Below the pieces are notes generated by a model. That model worked only from the letters and a program-made list of their open reading frames with translations, was not told the DNA's origin and did not search any database. Source: Proteobacteria bacterium ST_bin11 (GTDB lineage Bacteria > Pseudomonadota > Gammaproteobacteria > Methylococcales > Methylomonadaceae). Taken from it: a stretch of 64,000 nt of DNA. Below, one piece after another: positions 26,797-35,900 of this stretch (the stretch's first letter is position 1; every line of letters begins with the position of its first letter). Position numbers and translations under genes: made by a program. The stretch is from positions 62,001 to 126,000 of the forward strand of contig MSXO01000003.1 in assembly GCA_002083615.1 (NCBI GenBank), in the 5' to 3' direction.

Positions 26797-26829
26797 ATTA
26801 CTTACTCCTTAGAACCTAGGGCTTTAACA

Positions 26830-27354
26830 TTAAATGTTAGAATTTTCAATTTCATCGTTCATGCCATCTAGCTTTAGTAGTTTATCTACATCCAGTAGCA
26901 TCACCATTCGGCCATTAACCGAAACCAAGCCATTAATAAATTCAGTACTGACTTTTGCACCAAAATTAGGCGAGCCTTGGATATTTTTTTTATTGACATC
27001 GACAACATCGGAAACAGAATCCACCACAACCCCGATGATCCTAGTTTTATCAGCCATTCTCGCCTGTAAGACCACGACTACCGTCAAAGGCGAATAACCG
27101 CTGTGTCCTAGTTGAAAACGCTCGCGTAAATCGATGATGGGCACAATTGCGCCACGGAGATTGACCACGCCTTTTTCGTAAGCGGGCACATTGGGAATTC
27201 GCGATACCGGTTCCCAACTGCGAATTTCTTGAACTCGCAGAATATCCACACCGTATTCTTCGTGGCCCAGAGTGAAACTTAAAAATTGCAAGCTCGTGTC
27301 TAACCTTTTTGCATCTTGCTGGTCTGCACTGCTAAGTTCGATTATTTCCGACAT
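26830..27354 (-). CDS. cheW: chemotaxis coupling protein CheW (first copy)
   Basis: A 174-residue CheW adaptor when started at the ATG at 27354 (MSEIIELSS). A longer in-frame start at 27411 would overlap the end of cheA by 38 bp and adds a poor N-terminus, so it is not preferred. The core motifs QFLSFTLGHEEYGVDILRV, RIPNVPAYEKGVVNLRGAI and PIIDLRERF are present. It lies 19 bp after cheA and 33 bp before the PAS-MCP, in line with being the main coupling protein of that kinase. Confidence 0.94.
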   Translation of the reverse strand: MSEIIELSSADQQDAKRLDTSLQFLSFTLGHEEYGVDILRVQEIRSWEPVSRIPNVPAYEKGVVNLRGAIVPIIDLRERFQLGHSGYSPLTVVVVLQARMADKTRIIGVVVDSVSDVVDVNKKNIQGSPNFGAKVSTEFINGLVSVNGRMVMLLDVDKLLKLDGMNDEIENSNI

Positions 27355-27373
27355 GACATACTTAAGAGTAGGT

Positions 27374-29452
27374 TTATTGATTGGCCAAACGCACCAGGCC
27401 GGGGATATCAAGAATCAGCGCCACCGACCCGTCGCCCAGAATAGTTGCGCCGGATACGCCTTCGATACGTCGATAATTCGCTTCCAGGGATTTGATTACC
27501 ACTTGCTGCTGTCCGAGCAAATCATCCACGAACAATCCGCACCGCATGCCTTGTCCTTCTACAACGACTATTAAACCTTCGGTTAACTTGGTGGTTTTCG
27601 CGGTGAGTACGCTAAAAATTTGATGCATTCGGATGATTGGCAGATATTGGCCGCGTAACAAGAAGGTTTCACCTTTTCCTGCCACGCGATTTAGCCTGTC
27701 TTCCTTGACGTGCAGTGACTCGATAATGGAACCCAAGGGCAATATGTAGGTTTCGTCGCCAACCGCGATTGACTGACCATCAAGGATGGCCAGAGTCAGT
27801 GGCAAATGGATGGAAATGGTGGAGCCTTTACCCAGTTCGGAAAGAATTTCAATGTTGCCGCCTAAGGCCTGAATATTGCGTCGAACCACATCCATCCCCA
27901 CACCGCGACCGGAAATATCCGTAAGCTTCTCGGCGGTAGAAAATCCGGGCATAAAAATAAGCTCATAAGTTTGCTTGTCGCTTAAGATTGCATCAGCATC
28001 GATCAATCCTTTTTCAATTGCTTTAGCGCGCAACTTATCTCTATCTAGGCCTTTACCGTCATCGGCCACTTCAATGACGATGTTGCCGCCGCGGTGATAT
28101 GCTTCAAGCGTAACTGTGCCCGTTTCGGGTTTTCCCGCAGCCAATCTGACATCAGGCATTTCAATACCATGATCGAGACTGTTTCTAACTAAATGAACCA
28201 GAGGATCGCTGAGCAACTCGACGACCGTCTTATCGACTTCAGTGTTTTCACCCACCAATTTCAGTTCAATTTTTTTGCCCAGTTTGCTGCTGATGTCATG
28301 GGCGAGTCGCGGGAAACGACTGAAGACGAAACTGATAGGAAGCATGCGAATGTTCATCACGCTTTCCTGCAATTCCCGGGTGTGTCGCTCCAATTGTGAA
28401 AGGCCGTTTTTCAATTGGTCGAGCCTATTAAGTTCGAAATGCTCGCCTAATAAGCTGAGCATGGATTGGGTGATAACCAACTCGCCCACCATATTAATCA
28501 AGGTATCGATTTTACTGGTATCTACGCGAATGGAACTGGAACCTTTCGGCGCCGCCTTTGCGTCCTCTTTTTTGCCGGTTTTGCGATCTAACTGATTCGA
28601 CTCGGACTCTTCGTTACTTGCCAACTCCGAACCGAGGTCTGCGTTAATCCGATCTGCGACGGGCGTTATCGCCACTGCGGCTGAGCTAGGCACTTGAAGC
28701 AATGGTTGAGCAATTCGGTAGACGGGTTGCTTCGCCAAATCACAATCGTCTTCGACCCAATCGAAAATTTCGTCGATTTCCGCCTCTGGAATATCGCCCG
28801 ATATTTCTAACTTCCAAGACAAATGACACTCTTCAGGATCGAAATCGTAAAGATCGGGTACACCTTGTAAATCTACTGTTGTCGTCAAAGCGCCGAGTGA
28901 TGCTAGCTCCCTAAACATCCGCACGGGTTCATTCCCAGTCTTCAGTAAATGCAAGTGTGGGCTGAAAGCAATAACCCAACCCGCTATTTGCTTTACATCG
29001 TCAACAGGCAAAGCGTCAGAGACTTTGGAAATAGGCTTTCCAGCCGCCGGACTATTCGCTGCAGCGTTATTGAGCTCGCTGTCCAAGGCTAATTTATGCT
29101 CTGCAACGTCGGCTTGATCCACTTCGCTACCATTTTGGATCGACTGCAGCATATCCCTGAGGCAGTCGACAGACCCCAACAACACGTCAACAGCAGGTTG
29201 CGTGACTTTTCTGCGACCATCCCGCATTTCATCAAGCAAGGTCTCCATGACGTGGGTAAAGTCGGAAACGGCACTAAAACCGAACGTTTCACTACCACCT
29301 TTTATGGAATGCGCGGCTCGAAAAATAGTGTTGATGTCCTCTACATTGACATCCCCCAAATCAAGATTGAGCAACCCCGATTCCATCGCATCAAGACCCT
29401 CGAAACTTTCTTCGAAAAAAACCTGATGGAATTGCGCCATATCGATTGACAT
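27374..29452 (-). CDS. cheA: chemotaxis histidine kinase CheA
   Basis: Autophosphorylating kinase for CheY and CheB. The 692 residues include the Hpt domain P1 with AAHSIKGGSETFGF (phospho-acceptor His48) and a divergent central region (about 150-300) in place of a standard P2. The dimerisation domain P3 (about 310-380), the ATPase domain P4 (HLVRNSLDHGIE and EVADDGKGLD) and the P5 CheW-like domain (about 555-690) follow. All catalytic motifs are visible. It lies 40 bp after cheY and is followed by cheW. Confidence 0.95.
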   Translation of the reverse strand: MSIDMAQFHQVFFEESFEGLDAMESGLLNLDLGDVNVEDINTIFRAAHSIKGGSETFGFSAVSDFTHVMETLLDEMRDGRRKVTQPAVDVLLGSVDCLRDMLQSIQNGSEVDQADVAEHKLALDSELNNAAANSPAAGKPISKVSDALPVDDVKQIAGWVIAFSPHLHLLKTGNEPVRMFRELASLGALTTTVDLQGVPDLYDFDPEECHLSWKLEISGDIPEAEIDEIFDWVEDDCDLAKQPVYRIAQPLLQVPSSAAVAITPVADRINADLGSELASNEESESNQLDRKTGKKEDAKAAPKGSSSIRVDTSKIDTLINMVGELVITQSMLSLLGEHFELNRLDQLKNGLSQLERHTRELQESVMNIRMLPISFVFSRFPRLAHDISSKLGKKIELKLVGENTEVDKTVVELLSDPLVHLVRNSLDHGIEMPDVRLAAGKPETGTVTLEAYHRGGNIVIEVADDGKGLDRDKLRAKAIEKGLIDADAILSDKQTYELIFMPGFSTAEKLTDISGRGVGMDVVRRNIQALGGNIEILSELGKGSTISIHLPLTLAILDGQSIAVGDETYILPLGSIIESLHVKEDRLNRVAGKGETFLLRGQYLPIIRMHQIFSVLTAKTTKLTEGLIVVVEGQGMRCGLFVDDLLGQQQVVIKSLEANYRRIEGVSGATILGDGSVALILDIPGLVRLANQ

Positions 29453-29492
29453 AGAATTACCCGATTGCTGATGTCACTGAGGAAGCCGATCT

Positions 29493-29855
29493 TTAACCCA
29501 TCACTTTCTTGATCGTCTTTAACAGTTGGTCGGGATTGAATGGCTTTACTATCCAGCCAGTTGCACCCGCATCCTTACCCTGCTGTTTTTTATCGGTCCC
29601 GGCCTCGGTAGTCAGCATCAACATGGGCGTAAATTTGTAGTTGGGCAAGGCGCGTAAATCTCGAATCAGCTCAATTCCATCTTTATTTGGCATGTTCACA
29701 TCGGTAACGACGCAATCGAAGGCTTGAGCTTTGGCTTTATTCAAGGCATCCGCTCCATCAACAGCTTCTACCACGTTGTAACCAGCGCCTTTTAAAGTAA
29801 ACGCCACCATCTGCCTCATTGATGCGGAATCGTCTACAGCAAGAATAGTTGCCAC
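29493..29855 (-). CDS. cheY: chemotaxis response regulator CheY
   Basis: Single receiver domain of 120 residues: acidic pair D8/D9, phospho-acceptor D52 in CVVTDVNMPNKDG, Thr in MLTTEAG and Lys in WIVKPFNP. The start is GTG at 29855, chosen because a strong GGAGGAG Shine-Dalgarno sequence lies 6-8 bases upstream; the longer TTG frame from 29870 would place that sequence inside the coding region. It is the first gene of the chemotaxis operon, so the promoter should lie in 29856-30229. Confidence 0.95.
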   Translation of the reverse strand: MATILAVDDSASMRQMVAFTLKGAGYNVVEAVDGADALNKAKAQAFDCVVTDVNMPNKDGIELIRDLRALPNYKFTPMLMLTTEAGTDKKQQGKDAGATGWIVKPFNPDQLLKTIKKVMG

Positions 29856-30229
29856 AATTTTCTCCTCCAAGATTTATCGAACGTAATTTAAAACTGTTGG
29901 ATCCTTAAAAGCTGACTCTATCAGTTCAGTCAATCAGAATTTTACATTGCCAAGAGTGTAGCTAAGGTCGAGTGAAATTGTAGTTAGAGAAAGTTGATCT
30001 TGCCGAAAAATACTCATTTTAAAAATCTCTGATGTTGGTTTGCAGAACCGCCATCTTGGCAAAAATCTGTCAACAATCGCACTGTGATTGTGGTTTAACT
30101 CGCATAACTTTGTTAAATCCTGTGCTATCTTCAAATTCGATTTTGACGAGCCAACGCTTTCCTCGGCCAACTTTGGAAAAGCACTTTTCAAAGCTCGGAG
30201 CGGCAAATAGCAGCGATCAAACTAAGTAA
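29856..30229. other. divergent region between che and pil operons
   Basis: This 374-bp region separates cheY (minus) from the first pseudopilin gene (plus) and should contain both promoters. Toward cheY, the minus strand shows TTGACT (near 29932) and 17 bp later a weak TTTAAG-like -10. An 8-bp inverted pair TTGCCAAG/CTTGGCAA occurs at 29947-29954 and 30055-30062. I see no flagellar sigma-28 or sigma-54 consensus and no credible gene. Confidence 0.4.
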
Positions 30230-30829
30230 ATGTCAGCTCCCTTACCTAAGTCACAATCAAAAAAAATTATGCAAAAACTTTTCGCAGAAGTATCCAAGGG
30301 ATTCACGTTAATAGAGCTGATGGTGACCATCGCCATTGTCGGTATTCTGGTGGGCGTTGCCATTCCGAGCTTTACCTCGATCATAACCAATAACCGCTTG
30401 ACCACATCGGCTAACGAACTGGTCACAGCATTAAATTTGGCGCGCAGCGAAGCGGTAAAACGCGGCATACAAGTGACAGTAAGACGGAAGGGAACAACGA
30501 GCGCGCAGTGGGAAAGCGGTTGGGATATTTTTGTGGATAGGGATGGCAACAACACGTTCTCTGACAACGGAAACTCCACCTTGTGTCAAGAGACGGAAGA
30601 TTGTCTCCTAAAAACCTACGCGGCCTTACCAGGAAACTTAACTCTAAGAACAGGAAATAGCTCATACAAAGACTATGCGGCATATCTGCCTAACGGCGTA
30701 AGCAAAGCCGGAGTTGGCGATACCTTCACGCTATGCAACGATTCCGGAACGTCAGTGCCGCGACGAACAATTGTCATCAATCCTATTGGACGCCCGAGAA
30801 CATCAGCGGCGGCAGGCACATGCCCTTGA
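30230..30829 (+). CDS. fimT: minor pseudopilin, GspH/FimT type
   Basis: Type IV pilus minor pilin of the GspH/FimT group. The prepilin peptidase site is G|FTLIELMVTIAIVGILVG, giving a mature N-methyl-Phe helix. The globular domain has ANELVTALNLARSEAVKRG, typical of GspH. Two starts are possible: the ATG at 30230 (24-residue leader) or the ATG at 30269 (11-residue leader, closer to the family norm); neither has a clear Shine-Dalgarno sequence. It heads a run of pilV, pilW, pilX and pilY1, the usual minor-pilin operon. Confidence 0.88.
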   Translation: MSAPLPKSQSKKIMQKLFAEVSKGFTLIELMVTIAIVGILVGVAIPSFTSIITNNRLTTSANELVTALNLARSEAVKRGIQVTVRRKGTTSAQWESGWDIFVDRDGNNTFSDNGNSTLCQETEDCLLKTYAALPGNLTLRTGNSSYKDYAAYLPNGVSKAGVGDTFTLCNDSGTSVPRRTIVINPIGRPRTSAAAGTCP

Positions 30830-31320
30830 GAAACGCAAACGTTAGCACCGCAAACAATCAACACGGATTCACACTCATTGAAGTCCTTATTGCCGTCGTT
30901 ATTTTAGCGCTAGGATTGCTCGGCTTAGCCGGCTTGCAATCCACAAGCCTCAGGAATAATCAAAGCGCCTATTTTCGGTCCCAGGCCACACAACTTGCTT
31001 ATGACATCTCCGACCGAGTCCGGGCAAACTCGTTGGGAAACTACGACAATCAGGCGGAAACCAATAGCAACTGCTTAGCAGACACCTGCACACCCGCACA
31101 AATGGCCGGTTATGATTTAAGCCAATGGAACAATCAATTAAGAAATCAACTACCTAGCGGCGAGGGGGTGGTTTGCAAAGACAGAACCCCCACAGACGGT
31201 AATTCAAAGACCGCCCACAATTGCGACGGACAAGGTGATACCTATGCTGTAAAAATCTGGTGGGATGACGACCACGACGGCGCTGCCACACAACGCTTTG
31301 TAATGAGTTTTCAGCCATGA
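30820..31320 (+). CDS. pilV: minor pilin PilV
   Basis: Minor pilin needed for priming type IV pilus assembly. The ATG at 30820 (MPLRNANVS) overlaps the fimT stop by 10 bp; a longer frame from 30733 is unlikely. The 166-residue precursor has the processing site G|FTLIEVLIAVVILALGLLG, and then the PilV hallmark GLAGLQSTSLRNNQSAYFRSQA. Six Cys residues lie in the C-terminal half. It overlaps pilW by 4 bp, indicating coupled translation. Confidence 0.9.
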   Translation: MPLRNANVSTANNQHGFTLIEVLIAVVILALGLLGLAGLQSTSLRNNQSAYFRSQATQLAYDISDRVRANSLGNYDNQAETNSNCLADTCTPAQMAGYDLSQWNNQLRNQLPSGEGVVCKDRTPTDGNSKTAHNCDGQGDTYAVKIWWDDDHDGAATQRFVMSFQP

Positions 31321-32372
31321 AAAAGTCGTTAAATCACCCCAAACAGATCGGTATGACGCTGATCGAGATCATGATTGCGCTGCTACTCGGGGCTTTTTTG
31401 CTAGGCGGCGTCATTAAGATTTTCGTGAATGCCAAGCAAACTTATGGCATGCAAGAAGGCTTATCTCGACTACAAGAAAACAGCCGGTATGCCTTGGAAA
31501 TACTTAGCAAGGATTTAAGGATGAGCGGCTTTCAAGGCTGTTCATCCATAACCGATGTAACCCCCACCAGCTCGGCCTCGGCCCCCATTATCGCGCCAAC
31601 ACCCACCTCTATTATCGTTGGCTACAATGGTAGCGAAGCATCCCCAGCAACCACCGCTTGGTCCCCAGCCTTATCTGCTACGTTGTCAGGTTTGGCAACG
31701 CCGATTACCCCTGGCACGGATGTAATCACCGTAGTTTACGGCGAAAGTTGTGGTGGCTATCTCGCAGCAAACATGGCTAGTTCAACTGCCGATGTGCAAA
31801 TTTCAGGTACCAACACCTGTGGGATAGCCGATGGTGATGCGGCTTTAATATCCAATTGTAGTAATGCCGACGTTTTTAGAGCCTCTTCAGGCACCACGTC
31901 TTTACTCATCAAACATAAGGACGCCGCTAATGTTGACGTGCCTCTACCGGCAGTTTGCGCCTCACCGCCGTGTTATAGAACTACAGCCGAAGTATTTGCC
32001 TATCGCGCATACAGCTATTTCATCCGTCCTGGCGCTAGCGGTGAACCGGCGCTTTGGCGACTGGACAATACGAAGGCAACCAGCGGTTCTAACCCGATCG
32101 AGATGCTGGAAGGCATCGAAAACCTACAAATTCTTTACGGCGAAGACACCGATGCCGACGGAGTAGCCAACCAATACAAAACCGCCGCTAACGTCACCGA
32201 TATGAGCGATGTAGCCAGTGTGCGTATTTCTATCCTGGCACGCACCAGTGAGAATCTAGCCTCACAAACCCTCACATACGATTACAACGGAAATACCGCC
32301 AATAATCCTGGTGACCGGCGCATTCGCCGGGTTTTCAACGCTACCATTGCGGTTCGCAATCGGCTGCCATAG
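31317..32372 (+). CDS. pilW: minor pilin PilW
   Basis: Type IV pilus minor pilin of 351 residues. The processing site is G|MTLIEIMIALLLGAFLLGG, with Met rather than Phe at +1, which is common in PilW. The segment LSRLQENSRYALEILSKDLRMSGFQGC is the PilW family signature (split here by a helix), followed by a large Ser/Thr/Ala-rich beta domain. It overlaps pilV (ATGA) and precedes pilX by 11 bp. Together with FimT, PilV, PilX, PilE and PilY1 it should form the pilus-tip initiation complex. Confidence 0.9.
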   Translation: MKKSLNHPKQIGMTLIEIMIALLLGAFLLGGVIKIFVNAKQTYGMQEGLSRLQENSRYALEILSKDLRMSGFQGCSSITDVTPTSSASAPIIAPTPTSIIVGYNGSEASPATTAWSPALSATLSGLATPITPGTDVITVVYGESCGGYLAANMASSTADVQISGTNTCGIADGDAALISNCSNADVFRASSGTTSLLIKHKDAANVDVPLPAVCASPPCYRTTAEVFAYRAYSYFIRPGASGEPALWRLDNTKATSGSNPIEMLEGIENLQILYGEDTDADGVANQYKTAANVTDMSDVASVRISILARTSENLASQTLTYDYNGNTANNPGDRRIRRVFNATIAVRNRLP

Positions 32373-32383
32373 GAAAAATCATC

Positions 32384-32881
32384 ATGATAAATTCGCGAGC
32401 AAAACAATCGGGTGCGGTACTAATGGTTAGCTTAATCATGCTCTTGCTTTTGACGATTATTGGCGTGACCGGTACCAATGTAACAAGCCTGGAAGAAAAA
32501 ATGGCAGGCAATATGCGGGACCGCAATCTTGCCTTTCAAGCTGCCGAATCCGCCCTGCAAGCTGGGGAAACTTGGCTGAACACCCACGCTTTCAGTTGCA
32601 GTAAAAACAACGGCAGGTTCAACCCGCGTGATAAAGACTGCAACTCCGCAACAGCGGAAACTGTGGAAGTATGGGACAGCATAGATTGGAGCACTGACTC
32701 AGTTGCTTACTCTGGCGTTTTGTCAAACCTCAGCGCCAATCCTCGTTACATAATCGAAGACTTAGGTTGTTTACCTGCTCCAGCCGCATGTCCCGGCATT
32801 CATAACTATCGAATTACCGCAAGAGCCACCGGTGGCAGCACGGACGCAATCGTCATGCTCCAGTCCATTTATCAGTTCTAG
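32384..32881 (+). CDS. pilX: minor pilin-associated protein PilX
   Basis: 165-residue PilX-type pilus protein. It starts with a short polar leader, then SGAVLMVSLIMLLLLTIIGV as the membrane/helical segment. The conserved MAGNMRDRNLAFQAAESAL follows, the family signature. Unlike class III prepilins it lacks a Glu+5 FTLIE motif, as expected for PilX N-terminal domains. Four to five Cys residues suggest disulphides. It lies between pilW and pilY1 in the operon. Confidence 0.9.
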   Translation: MINSRAKQSGAVLMVSLIMLLLLTIIGVTGTNVTSLEEKMAGNMRDRNLAFQAAESALQAGETWLNTHAFSCSKNNGRFNPRDKDCNSATAETVEVWDSIDWSTDSVAYSGVLSNLSANPRYIIEDLGCLPAPAACPGIHNYRITARATGGSTDAIVMLQSIYQF

Positions 32882-32933
32882 TTAGTCGTGTTAGCTAATT
32901 TTTTTCAGACAGAGACACGCAGAGGGCAAAACC

Positions 32934-35900
32934 ATGAATACTAAGCAACTCCAATTAAACACCTGCTTTTTGCTGCTTCTGTCTCAGGCACTGCTGCCAA
33001 GTTTCAACGTGTCGGCGGGTATCTCTCAACAACCCTTGTTTCTCACGTCCAGCGTTCCGCCCATCGTCATGCTTACCATGGGCCGCGACCACAAGATGTA
33101 CTACGAAGCTTACAACGATGCATCTGACCTAAACGGCGACGGCGTAATTGACGTCGGCTATAAACCGGCGATTGATTACTACGGCTATTTCGACTCAAAG
33201 CGTTGTTACGATTACAACGCCAGCGGATATTTTGAGCCCAAAGACTCCGCCATCAATAAGAAATGCTCAGGCGTCGCCGGTGACTGGAGTGGCGACTTTC
33301 TAAATTATCTAACGACAGCCCGCATCGATGCACTACGTAAAGTGTTGTATGGCGGTTTCCGGGGTGAAGATACCACCACGCAAACCCTCTTAAAACGCTC
33401 ATTTATTCCCCAAGACGCCCACGCCTGGGGAAAAGAATACGACCCAGCCAACAGTCCCGGCTACGTGATTTCCGATTACACTCCGCTTAGCGAACCGGAG
33501 CTAGGGAAACGGCACTTATTTGCCAACGTCTCCTTAAGTTACACTGGCCAACCGTTACTCCGTGTTCTGGACAACAGCCAATACCGAATATGGGAGTGGG
33601 TATCGATAGAGCGCCCGGTTGCCGGTACGAGATGTTTACACGGCGGTTCTGGACCGAATTGTGCCGTAGCGGCAAGTTCCAGCTGGTCGGTGGTTCCTAG
33701 CACGGTATTCAGCAATCTGATTCGCACTACTTACGATGTATCGTCTAGCGATGAGAGCGGCCACCCGAGCAATCATGACGATTTTGACGAATGGGTGAAC
33801 GACTACGCTAAAACATCACGAAGATTTGGTAGCGGCTCGATGACCACTATTGAGGGTAACGACCAAAATCCCTTTGGCCGCGACGATTTTTACATGACTA
33901 TCGTTAAGGGAAAGATAACCGTCCCAGTAACCGGCACCTACAAATTTTCCGTTGACGGTGACGACGCAGTTGAAGTTATCATCGGCACTACCGTGGTCGC
34001 CGGCTGGTACGGTGGGCATGGCCCATGTAATTGTAATACTTACAACGGCACCATCTATTTGAATGCCGGTACCGCTTACGATATCGAGTATCGCCACGAG
34101 GAACGCTCCGGAGGTGACAGTTTTGTATTGCGCTGGGAAACCACAACGGCCGGATCGAGCATGACGGACTACAGTGTCAATGTTAAAGTCTGCGAAACCG
34201 GCAAATTGGAAGCCAACTGCAAAGCCTATACCAGCGGTTCCACCACCACTTATAAACCGACCGGCTTATTGCACACCTACGGTGAAAATGATGCCATGGC
34301 CTTCGGTTTGATAACCGGATCTTATAAGAAAAATATCTCCGGTGGCGTGTTGCGGAAAAACATAGAGTCCTTCAAAAACGAAGTAGATGCAAATACCGGT
34401 ATATTTACCACCACCAACGGCATCGTAAATACCATCAATAATCTGCGTATCAACACGTTTCGCTATTCCGGTCACGATTACGCTTCTGGATGGATTACCA
34501 CGCGGGCTATAAATCAAGGCGAAGCGGCAGAATGGGGCAATCCTATTGCGGAAATGATGTATGAAGGCCTACGTTATTTTGCCGGCAAAGCAACGCCCAC
34601 CTCGGCTTATTCGATTACCGCCACCGATACGCCGGATGCGACCTTGGGATTGCCGTTGCCAACCTGGCTGGACCCTTATTCATCGACAGGCGGCAAGTAT
34701 CTGAGTTGCGCCAAACCCATGCAACTAGTTATAAGCGACATCAACGCGTCCTACGATACTGACCAACTACCTGGCAGCTATTTTAATGCATCGTTCACCG
34801 GCGATTTAGCAGGTCTCGATGTCTCAAGCCTGGCTGACACCATCTGGGGTAACGAATCCGAAGCCAGCAACCTGTTTATCGGCCAATCAGGGATCCTAAG
34901 TGATGGCGCCCCTACCGCAAAATCGGCAAACAGCTTTAAAAATATCCGCGGCCTAGCACCGGAAGAACCTACCAAACTCGGTGGTTTTTATGCCGGTAGC
35001 ATTGCGCTGCACGGCAGGAGAACTGACTTGAACTCCGTTACCGGAGATCAAAAGACTGATACCCTGGCAGTTGCATTAGCATCGCCTCTACCCAGAATTG
35101 AAATCCCGGTGAACAATAAAACTGTGACTTTGGTACCGTTCGCGAAATCCGTAGCGGGATCTAGCATCACCGCCACCTCAACCACCTTTCAACCCACCAA
35201 CCAGATAGTCGACTTTTATGTGGAGAAGATTGCAAACACGGTTGAGCCTATATCAGGGGTAACAGCCGGAAACAAAGACCCTTTGATCAACGGCGGACGG
35301 CCGTACGGAAAATTTCGCATAAATTACGAGGACGTTGAACAAGCGGCCGATCATGACATGGACGCAATTGTGGAATACACATTTGCAGTTAACGCATCCG
35401 GCCAAGTAGTGGTTGATCTGAACTCGACTTACGCTGCAGGCGGCATAGTACAACACATGGGTTATGTTATTTCTGGCACTACCAGGGATGGAGTCTATTT
35501 GGAAGTCCGCGATCGCGATACGGGTGCAGGAGGTGACACCGATTATTTTCTCGACACCCCTCCCGGCCAATTCCCTGGCGGCACTTGGGCAGACAGCACA
35601 GCCTTGCCACTCACTGCAAGCCGTACTTTTACCGTCGGCACTACAACTTCAGCCAGTTTCGTGAAACACGACCCGCTCTGGTATGCCGCGAAATGGGGCG
35701 TAAACGACAAAAACAAAGACGGTATTCTCGATACCAATGAATGGGATGAAGACAGCAACGGCACCCCAGACGGCTATTTTCTAGTCACCAATGCCGGCAA
35801 ACTGTCAGAACAATTAGGCAAAGCTTTTGCCAAGATATTAAGCAATGTCAGTTCTTCATCTGCGGTAGCAGCCAACACGGCAAAATTGAATACCGGCACC

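Noticed and set aside
29934..30206. 90-codon minus-strand frame between cheY and fimT
   Set aside because: No family features, no ribosome-binding site; the region is expected to be divergent promoters.
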